A DNA stretch of 64,000 nt from Cristatella mucedo. Lineage: Eukaryota; Bryozoa; Phylactolaemata; Cristatellidae. The notes beneath the pieces are model-generated. The model was not told the DNA's origin, did no database searches, and worked only from the letters and a program-made list of their open reading frames with translations. Where the stretch lies: assembly GCA_009760855.2 (NCBI GenBank), contig WPIO01000034.1, positions 3,653,501 to 3,717,500 on the forward strand. The letters run 5' to 3'. Both the position numbers and the translations under genes were made by a program. Of the stretch, positions 44,501 through 58,100 are shown piece after piece. Within the stretch, counting starts at the first letter, position 1. Each line of letters begins with the position of its first letter.

Positions 44501-47500
44501 GTGCGTGTTATGAAAAGCCAATGAAAATGTTTCTTGCCCTTCAGTGTATGTGCAGCCTCTAGAGAGAGATTTGGTTTTTCAGGTTGCCATAGAAATGACG
44601 TGTTATTACTATTCACTGAGTGGTCAGAGAGTAGCAGATAGCTTGGGTAGATAGATAGACAGCAAGTGGAACCAGGCACAATGTGGCAAGGAAGCGCAGG
44701 CAGCCAAAAGGATGAATTTTACTGCACGGAGGGCTCACAGTTTCACACAAGCATACGCGATTCCCCCCTCCTCCTCCTCCTCCTCCTCCTCCCCCCCTGC
44801 TAGTGGACAGATCTGACACGTAGGTATTGTGTCGGGCAGCTGATGCATGTCATCAACTTTTCGATGATCGGCCTTCAAGCTCCAGTCCACTCATTTGCAT
44901 GATTCCGGGCACTCCTATTCTCCTGTGTGATGGAGGCACTGAGCTTAGTGTCGTGCTAATCTGCTCTCAGTCACTTGGATAGGACTGGACCTATCTGCCG
45001 GCAAGCCAAGGGTGCTCCTTGCACCTTTGCTTATGATGCTAATGCCTGCTCGAGCATTTGTTGACCACTGGCCTGGGAGGCGAAGGGAGGGAGTGGCTGC
45101 AGACGTGCAGCGTGTCCGAGCCCGTGGTCTCGGCTACTGGCTAGGGGGTACCGGCCTACCTTCTTCGCTCGTCTTTGCCGTCGGTGATTTCGCAACGATT
45201 CAAATGCATTGCCTGGGTCGTGTGAAACACCGATGCCTGCGTGTGCTTTGCGTGAGCTTGAGGTTCTGGTAACACTAGATTGCTATCAATATGTTTGCAA
45301 ACTTGGCCTTCCTACTGTGGCACGAACTCACCAGGGCCTGATCGCTGTTTCGATATATTGCTAGCCCATGCACGAGACGGTTGGTGTGTTCTTGTCTACT
45401 TTATAATCGAATGCTTGCACACGTGCACACACACCCGCACACGCGAACACACTCACGCACACTCAACCCCGGCGCTGTTACTAGTGTATTGCTGCTAGTC
45501 TGGCTCGGTCTGTGCTCGGCCATCCCGTATGGATTTTGTCATTACAGGAGAATGTGCCAGGTATTCTCCTAATGGCCCGGTGTCACGTGAGTAAATGATT
45601 CCATTCCATAGTCACTTGTGCTGTATAGTCACGCGTGCTGTATAATAACGTGTGCTCTGCTGTCGTCTGTTCGAAGCGTCGTGAGCTTCATTTGTTGTGC
45701 TTATTTATGGTCTACTCGATGTTGGTCTTGAATGAGCAAGCATGCGGTCAATTGGTCACTCCTCACTTCCTCGATCACCTTCGAGAACTTAATCATTTCG
45801 CTTTTGCTTAGCTGCCACTAGCCATTCGATCCTATTCTATATCCTATTCGATATGCTACCACTAACCATTCGATCGTGCTTCCTTTTCAGAAATCGTAAA
45901 GCGCCTAGAAAGAGATTGAGTTCTCTAAGAGAGCCATATCAAATGCATTTTTAATATTAGTATTAATATTATTAGCTCCAGTTCTGCACTTCAGCTGGTG
46001 CTTCTTCACCGAGTAAGTCGCACACAGCAGCAGCCATCAAAACTGCTGTGGCTGCCACTGCTGCCTGCAGAATTCTTACTTTGATTCCCAGGACACTTTT
46101 ACACAGGTTGCGGCCTGGCGAAGCCCGCATGGCTCCATACCCGGTCCTACATCATCCACTACCCTCCACATCCATACCACAGCCAGGCTGAACCGGTTTC
46201 AGCCTGGCCGTGCATCCAGGTGCATCTCAGCACATTGAGCATTTTGAGGCAGCTCTCCTTCGTTCAATTAAAAACTGTTTACTGCAGAAACTTACTCTGT
46301 ATGGCCTAGTCTGTGGAAGTTGCACAATAATTACACCACAACATCGTCTCTATACTGCCGACTCTGGCACATCCTTATCCTTTTCAGCATGCTTTGCTGC
46401 TACTTCTGAATGCTGTTTATTTTTGCGACTGATCTGACTCGACAGTACTTCTCTCTTTCTCTTTGGTGCATGAAGTGAAGTCTGTTAATAATATAAATGC
46501 ATTTGTATAGCACCCTCAGGGAACTTAATCTCTTTCTAGGCGCTTTACATGAACTAACTGTAAAGGAAGCATGATCAAATGGTTAGTTTTAATGTGCACA
46601 GTTTGAGTATGCACGAGCACACAAAGGACAAATCACGAGGACTCAGTTAAAAAAAAAAGATGTCAAATGCTGTAAGGATTAAATGCTGTGAGAAAAAGGT
46701 GCGTTTTTAAGTTTGTTTTTAAATGCTATCAAGTCAGGAATGTCGGGACGTCAGTCGGGAGTGAGTTCCAGGCTTTAGGAGCATACTAACTAAAGTCACG
46801 GTCTCCAAAGGATTTCAGATTCGTTCGAAGCATGGTTAAACGATTGGAGTCAGAAGAGGTAGTACGATGCCTGGTGAGGAGTATTTCTGATAGATAGCCT
46901 GGAGCCATAAAATAAAAGGACCTAAAAGTGAGTTACAGAACCTTGAAGTCGATGCTTGGCATGTCGATTGAAACACTCAAAATAAGCTCTCCCAGAATAT
47001 CTCCTTTACCATCTGTACCAAATCTAGGTCTCCTATTCCAAAGTGATCTTTCATTAGAGGACCGCATCAGCTCCACCATTGAGTCTGCTAACTTTCAGCT
47101 AGATAAAATCGCGAAAAAATATTCGGGCTTCCTTAGACAGGAATACAACATCCAAGTGGTTCCATGCATTTATGACATCATGTCTCAACTTCTGTAACCC
47201 AATGCTTGCAGATCTACCCACCTGTGCAATCAAACGCTTACAGTTGGTGCAAAACTCTTCAGCTAGGCTTGTCTGTCATGAATATGGTACTTGCCACGTT
47301 AAATCACTTCTTGCCAACCTGCACTGGCTCCCAATCAAACAGTCATCGACTGCTCAATCGACTGAATCGACAAATGTAAAGCGCCTAGAAAGCGATTTGA
47401 GTTCTCTGAGTGTGCTTTATCAAGTGTGTTATTATTTTTATTGTCATTAGTATTAGCTTTGATAATTTCTGTCGACTGTATGCTCACCGAAAGCTGCTCA

Positions 47501-50500
47501 GGCACTGAGTACGCGATAGAAAAGTTTCCAGCATAGCATCTGCTTATTCTTTTTTGTTATATATGCAGTACCCACACACACTGATAACAAGTATGTACAG
47601 GATAAAATAGCATAATGATATAACAGTATTTAGAAGCATTTATAGAACCCAGGTGAACTAAGTCTCTTTCATGGCACTTTAAATATGCTAGAGTAATAAT
47701 AGGGATAATAATAATAATAATGCACTTGATAAAGTGCCCTCAACTCAATCTTTTTCTAGGCACTTTACACTTGATGCAAAGGAAACACGACCGAATGATG
47801 AGTGGTATCGTGCTTGATAAACAACACGAATAACAGGGTAAGGGTGACATGCACAGGGTCAGCATGCAAATGTGGTTAGTGGCAGCATGCACAGTGTCAG
47901 CACGCATAAACACATAAAGGATGAATCACAGGGACCCACTAAATGCTGCCATAAATAGGTGCGTTTTAAGTTCTTTTAGAATAAGCTTAGGTGGCTTTAA
48001 TTTCCTGTAAATTTAGAGGAAATGGAAGTAGCAATCTGCCCCCAGAGAACTCAATCTCTTTCTGGGCGCTTTACATTTGCTGCAAAGGATCCTACTTTGG
48101 TCGGACCCTTACTATAATATTTTAAAGTAAATGGCTCCTTGATGCGCCGTCGGCGTCTGCAATCAGCTTATGCGCTAGCTTATATTGATGTTAGTAGTCA
48201 CTTGAAGTTATCCTGGTTGTCATTAAGGCATGATGGACTAACACAAGCTGACGGATGGACATACACAAGCTGTTATATTTTTGATTAGCTATGCGCGCAT
48301 TGCTTCGTTTTGTTTTCCTTTAATGTATCTCCTTGTCTTAGTCCACAATGCCACGACTAGTAAGTGGCCTTTTTTTGGAAGGTCTTGGTATATTGGCAGT
48401 CGAAGCCTAATTTTTGCTTTGGCACACGATGGATTGTCAGCATCCTTCATCTGTTGCAGCGCAGACAAATGTAGAAGCATCGCTGAAGTAGGACAGAGAC
48501 CGAGCGAGCAAATACCGTACTACTCGGCCTCATGAGTAGAAATTGCAAATAGCAACTGGGAGCAATGAGAAGTAGTGTACGATTGGGATGGACAGTGCAG
48601 CAATCGGCAACACGAGAACAGTTTAAATTAAGTAAAAGCAAAGATGAGCTCATTCAATGGCCACGTTTGCATAGTGGCAGAAGAGCCGTTTTGCCTTCTC
48701 CTGCATCGTGCAATTAAGAATTGCCTACTGAAGCACTCAGAACCGTGGCTTGGGTCGTAAATTGAGAGTATCTCAGCGTTGTTGCACTAGAATGCCAGCA
48801 AGCTCCTCAAAAGTAGGAAACCTTGTGGTTGAGAATAGGAATTTTAGCTTTTACTCACTGTTTGCTTGAGAGCCACTGCTACATCTTGCGAAGTGCTAGT
48901 GTAAAGTATTAAAATAGTAAAATATAGGAAAAAATAAAATAATGAAATACTAAAGTATATGCCACCCACGTCATCTTGGTTGTACGCATCAACGCTTGTC
49001 GGGCTGGTTGCGTTGCAGTTCGAGTGCCGCGAGTATGGCACCGTCATTGAAATACTCAACCCTATACGGCGCAAACCGTCCCTGCTCTCATCGCCTGCTG
49101 TTCTCTCGTACGCTGGCTCGTCGGCTCGGAGTGTAAGTCAGGCGCGTACACTCTGCATGTCGTTTTGCCGAGCGACATCTTTTCAAGGGGACCGTAGGTA
49201 TTTGGCCCTAGTAGTACGAGGCTGCCGTCGAGCAGCAAGCGAATGGGCTTTGTGCAGCTTGTGCGCCGGGCAGTGCCGCGCCTGAGCGACACGTCGCCTT
49301 AGTGAGGCAGCTGCTGCCGCCAGAGCTTAAGCCCGCTAGTATTCAGCGTGACCTCTCGTGACCTCGCCGGCTGGCCGGAGCAAAATGCGACCCTGAATGT
49401 ATTTGGGGGGAGGTGCTCTAGTCACCAATTATGATCGGGAAGGGGCCTATGGCAATGAATAGTGCATGTTCAGGTCAGCTGTGAATTGCACTTACACGGA
49501 AGAATTGCTTAAGTTTTGGACTTGTGGCTGTGCCATTTGGTAGACAATGGCTCTCTTATGTTACATACACGTCTCTTCTTTTGGCATGACAAGTGAACCA
49601 GCTTGCTGGTACCGAAGTGCCTCAAGCTTGAGAAAGTCGAAAGACGAATATTGTAATATTAATAATAGTAATAAAAATAATTTTGACGTAGCTCGCTCAG
49701 AGAACTCTATCTCTTTCTAGGCACTTCACATTCGCTGCAAAGGATTCATTCCGATCGAATGGTTAGTGGTAGCATGTTCAATAAGCAACAATAATATAAT
49801 AGTATAATTTATTTGTATAGCACCCTAAGAGAACTCAATCTATATTCAGGCGCTTCACATATGCCACAGGCTCGAGCCCACGACCTCAGCCTAGTCTTGA
49901 TCGGGGCGAGCACCTTAACCACTGGGCCAAACCAGTTCGGCTACAAGAATGGTTAGGGGGCACAGGGTCAGTATGCAAATATGGTTAGTTGCATCAAGCA
50001 CAGTGTCAGCATGCATAAGCACGTAAAGGAGAAATCACATGGACCCACTAAATGCTGTGATAAATAGATGCGTTTTTAGTTTCTTTTTAAATGTGGTCCA
50101 ATGCAAATAAACTTGGAGCTTTGTGCAGCCGATTTCTGATGGATTTTTGGTGGATTGTTGTAGTGACCAGTGTCTTCGAAGCGTATTTGCATGAGATCGC
50201 ATGAGCGCGATGACATGGAATTTTCTGGGAGCATTATAATGACGGTGTGCTACAATTTTCATTTGAAATTCGAGCTTTGCACCAGATTTATCGTCGATAT
50301 TTTCCTTAATTAGTGGAATGCAATTTTTGCTGTGGATTGTGGTAATTCGTTGCCACCACGGTATAGTACATTCCTCGGTGACTTGTATGCGATTGCAAAT
50401 ATACGATTAAACATTCTCCATAAATATCGTGATGAAGACTCCTAGTCGGCCTTCAGGCTGTTTCTGAGTCGTCAAATACCACCGAAGTCTGTCCGAAAAG

Positions 50501-52145
50501 AGAAGTCGGCATTGCCGGCAAGCCTCTTCGAGCCTGCTGTTGGCGCAGGGCTCTCCTCTAGTCTATGACGACCTGTGCAGCTGCTGTCACTATGACGACC
50601 TGTGCTGATGCTGTCACTCTGACGACCTGTGCTGATGCAGTCACTATGACGATCTGTGCTGACTCTGTCTGTGCTGCACCTACGTGTCAGTGCCTGCTGC
50701 TCTTTTGTCGTACGATCGAAGTGACTTCGTTGTTTGGCCTTGCTGTGAGGGCGCGGAGATGCTTGGAGTCTGACACTCTGCAGCGAGTTCAAGTTCACCC
50801 GTGCTGTGGCATCTACACTAGATCGATGTGCTCTCCGAGTAACTAAATAGTCTATGAATTGTAGTTAATACTGCTCCATACTCAGATATAATTGCAATGA
50901 TGCTAGGGTCTCAGGTCGGCCGCCGTTGTACCGCTCAAGTTTCACTGTTGTTTCTTTGTACCTCGAGACTGCAGTCGACCTAATGCCAGCACTGCAGTTT
51001 CCTTCTGTCACTCTGTCTGGCAGAGGTCGAGATATCAGTGCTGTGAGTGATACCGTTGTATCACGTGCTTTGACACCTGTTAAGTTCTCGTGGTTTTTCG
51101 AAGTTGCATGCGGAAACCTACCCGTTCACGCACTCCCGGTCACCTTACGGTGGCACGACCCAGTGATGATGGCCCCTCAGTCACTCTATCGTGGCACAGG
51201 CTGCCTGGCTGTCAACTGTCTGCAGCCAGCTGTCGTCTGTGCCTGTGGTTAGCGTGGCCACATCGGGCATTTCGTCGGCCACTTAATTCTTGATGAACAG
51301 AATCATTTTGCTGCGCTCATCTCTCCAGCGAAGTTCAAATAGCGGGCTGCCTTAATTCTTGATGAACAGAATTGATTTGATTTGATGATTTGAATTGATT
51401 GATTGAACAGAATCATTTCGCTGCGCTCATCTCTACAGCGGGCTGTGAAGTTCAAATAGCGGGCTGCCCTGTCTAGGACCCGTTCAGTCGCCGGTCGCAT
51501 TAGCTGTCCACATTAGTCGTCGCCAGGCACGCACGTGGCCGGCGCGTGGTAGGCGCAGTTTACCGCCGGTCGCGAGGTTTACCACCCGTGAGTGCGCAGA
51601 TGATGCTCGCTGTGTGCTCCCTCGAACGCGAGGCTGCCGAGAGCAGTGGCGACAGCCTCGAACTCGATCGGCTCTGGCGGCTCGTTTGAAGATCACCAGC
51701 TCGATGCACTTGCTGTGTGGTCGCGCGTACGAAGCCATGGACAACCAAGAGCAGGCGGCCGACTGCTTCCGGGAAGCACTGCGGCTCGATGCGCTCTGCT
51801 ACGAAGCCATCGACCGTCTGACGTCGCATCACATGCTCACTACAGCCGAGGGTAGGCTGTGCTACCTCAACCCTGTGCCATTCAGCCACCGGTCACTTGG
51901 AACTTATGATGCTTTCATTTGGATTGCATACTTTACCTTCTGTGATTACCCTGAGCCTTCGATTATAGCAGCTGAATGTGTGTGGGTGCACGCGGGCGAT
52001 GCCCTGGACACTTGCTATAAAGCCACACATTTCGCAGTTTTGAACTAAGTCTGGGCTACCAATATGTACGTATGTAGAGCTCGAGTTAGAAGTCGCAAAC
52101 TTTTGCATTTGAGTGTACATGTAGAGTATGTAAATATATATATAT

Positions 52146-52183
<38 letters not shown>

Positions 52184-55100
52184 TTTTATATATATGTATA
52201 TGTATATGTATATATATATAGTATAAATACATAAATATATATATATATATGTGTAGAGCTCGAGTTAGAAGTCGAGTCGGGAACTGTAAATGAAAACGTG
52301 CTTGCAATCACTCAAGTTTACTTGCAATTGGCCCTAGAGCACTAAATCTTGCCTTGCTGACATTCGATCCTGGATGTCGGAAAACTTCTTGAAACTAAAT
52401 GACTATAAAACCGAACTGCTGCTCATAGGACACCCTAAGCGTGTGGCTGGATTAAAAGGGTTTGCTCTTCTAATAGGTGATGCTGTTGTGCGACCATCAC
52501 CATGTGCTCGAAATTTAGCTGTCGTTTTCGACAGCTGCCAAATTTTAAAAGCTTCATTCAGAAGACTGTCTCTACAGCTAGCCATCACGTCCGATCCATA
52601 TCTAAGATTAGGAGCTGTCTTCCACAGTGGCTTGCAAAAAACTTAACTAGCCCCTCAGTTCTGTCTCGGCTTGATTATTGTAACTTCCTTTTGGCTGGGC
52701 TACCAAAGAAAGCAACTAGGCCACTGCAGCTGACTATGAATATGGCTGCAAGGCTAGTTTTCTTCAAGTCCCAGAGGTTTGGCCACGTGTCTCCTATGCT
52801 AAAAGAGCTAGGATGGATGCCGGTCGATACAGAGCAAAATTCTTACGCTGACCCACAAGGCTCGCCACGGCTTGGCTCTTTTGTACCTAGCTGAACTGCT
52901 GCACTAGTTTCAACCTCTTTGCGCCCTCAGGTCCTGTGTGGACAATAAGTTAGCTGTTGCATTCCTCCGCTTAAAGACCGTTAGCGACACAAGCTTTAGC
53001 TCTGCAGGTTCTAGACTGTGGAACTCGCTTCCACAATTCTTATGCAACGACAACTACTCTCCTGCTGCCGACTATAGCTCATCCTTTTCAGTGGTCCTGA
53101 GCTGCTACTTCCATGCTACTCACTACCTCAACTGCTCTCCTGACTTGCAATGCTTCCCACTTTCTCTTTGTTGCGTGAGGCGAAGTCTTTTGGCTACCGA
53201 ATGTGTACCGAAACCGCGTAGGCTGTGAGTGCGCTATGCAAAACTCTCCTGCATAACACCCACATAGTCGTTATGACTTTGCGGAGTTACAGGCAGAGAT
53301 ACATAACATAAGTATCGACCTGCTTTGACAGTCTCTTAGTCCATTGTCGGCATTAGCCAGTCATCGTTTGTGGAAGATAGAGAATCTGTAGCTTTGTCCC
53401 ACCATGATGCCCTAAGATTAGTTAGTCATGCCGAAAATTGTACTTAAGATGGCGGCATTGCGATGGTTTGCCGAGGTTGCTCTTCAGCATTCTGTCCAAG
53501 TTTGACAACATCTTATTCATATGCATATGTCCAACTGTGTTTTGCTGTTGCATACTGAATTAAGTAAGCTCGTGAAACCGTTCGTCAAATGTGAAGTTCT
53601 TTGGTGTAAGTGTGACATGTGCATTATTAAACTTGTTCCACCCAAGCGTGTTACAGAGCTCTTAGTTTAGTGTCGGTTCGTATTGTAATATGCAGTAATT
53701 TCCATCAGCCAAGCACTGAAATAGCAAACCATATCAAGGGCTCCGCTGCCCTTTGCATGGTCCCACATCGATGTCTTTGTTTGATGCGGTGCCTAGGGCC
53801 TGTCTGCCTAGACGCGGCCAGACGTGCCTCTGCGTGCTTCTCGTCTGTACTGAGTCTGTACCAATATGAAGAGTTTGGGGTGCACCTGCTAACTATACGC
53901 ATTGGGTAACATGAAGCGGCACTGAAGGAGGACGACAGACGTGGTAGTGAAGGTGAAAGAAATATCGATCCCAAGACAGTGACTTGCACCCAGAATGTGT
54001 GATCAGCTTTGAGGGATCAAGGTGGGAAACTGTATGAAGCTGTGGTGGCTACGAAAAGCTCGATCTCATTCCCTAAAAACAAAGCTGATCGTTATTTAGA
54101 ACTAGATGTTACAAGTACTGATAATACATCTTTTTTTTATAGTGCCCCGAGAGAACTTAATTTCTGTTCAGATGCTTTGCAAATGGATTAAATATTTTCT
54201 ACAACTTGCCACAGGAAGAGAAACAGGAAACGATAGTTAGTGAAAAGCGCGGTATCCTGCTTTGGCAAGCAAGATACCGCGCTTTTCACTTACTCAGTCG
54301 TGAGCGTGTAAGCAAAGCACATGAAGAAGTCGGGTCCTGTGAGATGCTATACACAAACACGGTGCTGTTGCCCTTGATTACGACACTCGGTTTCGAAATG
54401 CTCAGCTAGGCAAAAAGGGCGGCTCACTTGGTCGCAACAGTGGCTGGGTGGAACAGGTAGGTTGTCAGTGTCTTTTTAATGTCGTCGAATCCGGAGAGGA
54501 CGTGACGTCGGTCACCTGCCCCCCCTGCAGCACAGTAATACATTGGGGCAAGAACTACAAGCGAGTGACTCATTATAAGCGCTTGAATGTGCGACTGGAT
54601 TTCGTGGGCTCTTTAGCGTTTAGTCAACGAGTGCGAGTATCACAGAATTTTACAATGCCCTCTTTCAGAGCAGGATCTCTTGTCACGGCTGCCAATTGAT
54701 GAGCAATGCTCCAGTGGCGGTACGAGGGCTCTCACCAAGTTTCTTTATGAAGCAAAGCTGAATAAGGTAAGTACATGCTGTCATTAGGTAGTCAAGATAA
54801 CTAGTTTTCGTCTGAGAGCTCCCTGCGTTGGCTTATTGGTGATCTTATCTTGGGAAAACTACGTGTTTTAGTATGATGCGCCTGGCTCGTTCTGTGTACC
54901 CGAACATCTGTCGTGCATTGCTAAGAATGCTGACGTTCTGGTTAGCATTGCCGAGCGGCACTACTACAACTGCCTATTTAAGAAAGCATACAAGATAACG
55001 AACAGGTTAGTACTGGCTTGGCATGTGTGACATTGGCATCAGCTTTTGGATTTTTTCCGAGACAATTAAGCCGCACATTACTGGTCGCGTGTTGCAGAGT

Positions 55101-58100
55101 AATAACCACTACCGATGCTTGTGCATTCACCGCTTCCAGCCTGAAACTAATATTTAACGTTGCCTCGTGTGAGCTCTAGGCTTTGGGGCATGCGAACTGA
55201 AGCCAGCTCTACAAAGGATTAGAGGTTGACTTGAGGAGGAGCTAAACGGCATCGAGTCGGACTAGCAAGTAGTACAATGCACAGCCTGATTAGGAAGTAT
55301 TTCGAGTAGGTTAACTGAAGCAAGAGTGAAAAGACCCCAAAATGAGTGACTAAACTTTGAAGTCGATGCGTTGCTTGACTGGGAGCCAGTGCAGGTCGGC
55401 GAGAAGTGATGTGATTCGGCAACTGCAACACTCACGACAGACAAGCCTCGCTGCAGAGTTTTGCACCAACTGTTGGGCATCGTGTTGAACATACATGAAG
55501 ACATGCATGCAGTCAGTTACAGAAGTATAGATGGGATTTAACAAATGCATGTACCAGCTTAGCTGTGGTATTCTTAGCTAATCGGGCAAGTTTTTGTTTA
55601 CATAACGGTACGAGTGACAGAGGTGACACCAGAGCTGAGACAGACGATGGGCTGGCTGAGGTCATTTTTTAGTGCTATAGTTGTCAGTGTCTTAACTTAC
55701 CTTGGGTTTCCTCCTAGCTACTAAGTTGCTTCTCGATATCATTCAGTTTAAGAAAGTTTGCTACCATTCAGTGCAAATGTCAGCAGTACCTGCTGCGAGG
55801 GAGTTATGGAATCATGTTTCAAGGCTGGATGGTATCAAAGCACAGGCACTGCTAAACGTGTCATCTGCATAAAAATGAAAGCCTAGATTGTGCTTGTCGA
55901 TTATATTGCCGAGGGGAAGAGTATAAAATGTGAAAAAAATGTGGATCCAACACAGATACCTGGGGTATCCATACTTTGAAAACTCCCAAAATGGATATTA
56001 CCTTTTGTCATCAGGAAGCTCAAAAATCTACGTCAGAGATAGGACCTTAACCATTGCAGTGCAGTGCCAGTGGTGCCCAAACGAGATGACTAAACCCAAG
56101 TCAGCTTTCCTGAGAACGTCGTTATGTACTTGCAACAGTGCTGACTGTAAGAAGGATGAGGGCTAAAATCTGTCTGGAACTTGCTAGTTTGACACTCTGA
56201 TACAAGAGTTTAGCTCGTCTGCCACTACTTATTCTAGTATTTAGTGTTGACATCTTTTTGGTAGGAGCGGTAAAAGTTGCTGAAGATCTGCACTGGCTCC
56301 CAGACAAGCAACGTATCGACTTCAAGGTTTTGTCACTCACTTTTAGGTCCCTTCATTCTTTGGCTCCAGCCTGCCTATCAGATCTACTCCCCCACCAGGC
56401 TAAGCATCGTACCACCTGCTTTTGGGAATCTAATTGCTTACTTATTCTTCGTACAAACCTCAAATCCTTTGGAGACCGTGCCTTTAGTTCGTATGCTCCC
56501 AAAGCCTGGAATTCACTTCTGACTTGTGTTACGACATCTCCTGACTTGACCACATTTAAAAAGAAACTAAAAACCCCCTTATTTGTCACCGCATTTAGTG
56601 GGTCCATGTGATTCGTCTTTTATGTGCTTATGCGTGCAGAAACTTTTGCACACTGTCACCAACCACACTTGCACGCAGACCCTGTGCATGTAACCCCTAA
56701 CCATGTTATTCTTGTTTATTGAGCATGCTACCACTAACCATTCGATCGTGCTTCCTTTGCATCAAATGTGAAGTGCCTAGAAACAGATTAAGTTCTCTGA
56801 GGATGCTATATCAAATGTAATTATTATTATTATCATTATTGAAGGATGCAGTGACAAAACCTTAGGCTAAACACATTTATTATGTTACTTATGCACGAGG
56901 TCCGAAAATCCATGCATTTCAGAGGGAGATTAGTTAGTATGGATTCAAGAGGGCTTTTAGTCTTCTTAGACCGTGAGATGAACTTTGAGATGAGATCATT
57001 CATTAATGGCAGTTTTGAAAGTAGAAAATGTGGAAAGTCAGTGAACAGAGAATGATGAGTCAAGTGGGGATAGAGGACCTTGGGCATGGCTTTATGGTCT
57101 TACTTATCTCGCTGACCAAGTATCTTGAGAAATGATCTGTTACGCTGTATCTGGATCGCTGTGGGATTTGCTGGCTTGAAAGCAGTTAGATGTTAGATGG
57201 TCGGCGTCAGAATTTTTGGATTGTGCATGTACGATTCCACTGTGTTTTTATAGTATCAGGACTTGTCTTTGGCTAAGCTTGATTGGTATGACCTATAATA
57301 ATCCTCATACGCCAGTCGATGAAAAAGTCAGCCCTTACTTTTTTATGTTTACTCTTACTTACTTTTTACTTTATACTTTATACTTTATACTTACTTTTTA
57401 TGCTTATGTTTAGTAAGTCCTTCGTATCTGCAGTAAACCATAGGCCATAGGGTGGATACATTCTATGTGCTTAGTCACTGAAGCAAATTTGCCTAGAACT
57501 TTGGCTTGTGGCGTATTATAATATTCCACTAGCGAGGGCATATTGGATCGAGGATTAAGCAGTATTTTAAGGAAGATATTTTTTGCGGAGCAGTTCAGCT
57601 TCACTTAAATAAAAAAAAATACTAGCTGATTTGCTAGCCTCTTTTGTATAGCGACAGAAGAGCCTTTACGGCTATCACCACCACTTGCAGCAGCGATAAA
57701 GAATCACCCACTACAGGATTCGAAACCACGACCTCGGGGCCGAGGTCGTGAAAAGCAACGGCCTTACCTAGTGTGCCATCACGGTTCACTACATCTGAAA
57801 TCACAGGTCTTCAGGTTTTGCAATTCACAGGTGTTTTTTTAGTCAAAAGGGACATAAACTGATGATTTAATGTGATCTGAAACTGGTCAGATTTCAGAAT
57901 TTGATTATATTAAGAGTTGACATGGTACAAACGTGGGAGAATATCTGACGATTATGTGTGGCCTTTGCTGTGAGTGGGGGCCGTACACGTGAGCCACAAG
58001 ATAAATGAATCAGCCAGTGCAGAAATTCCTCATGCTAGGGGTCAGTTGGGTCACTGAAATGGATCGTGTACTCACCCAACACGAGGACGAAGACTGCTTT

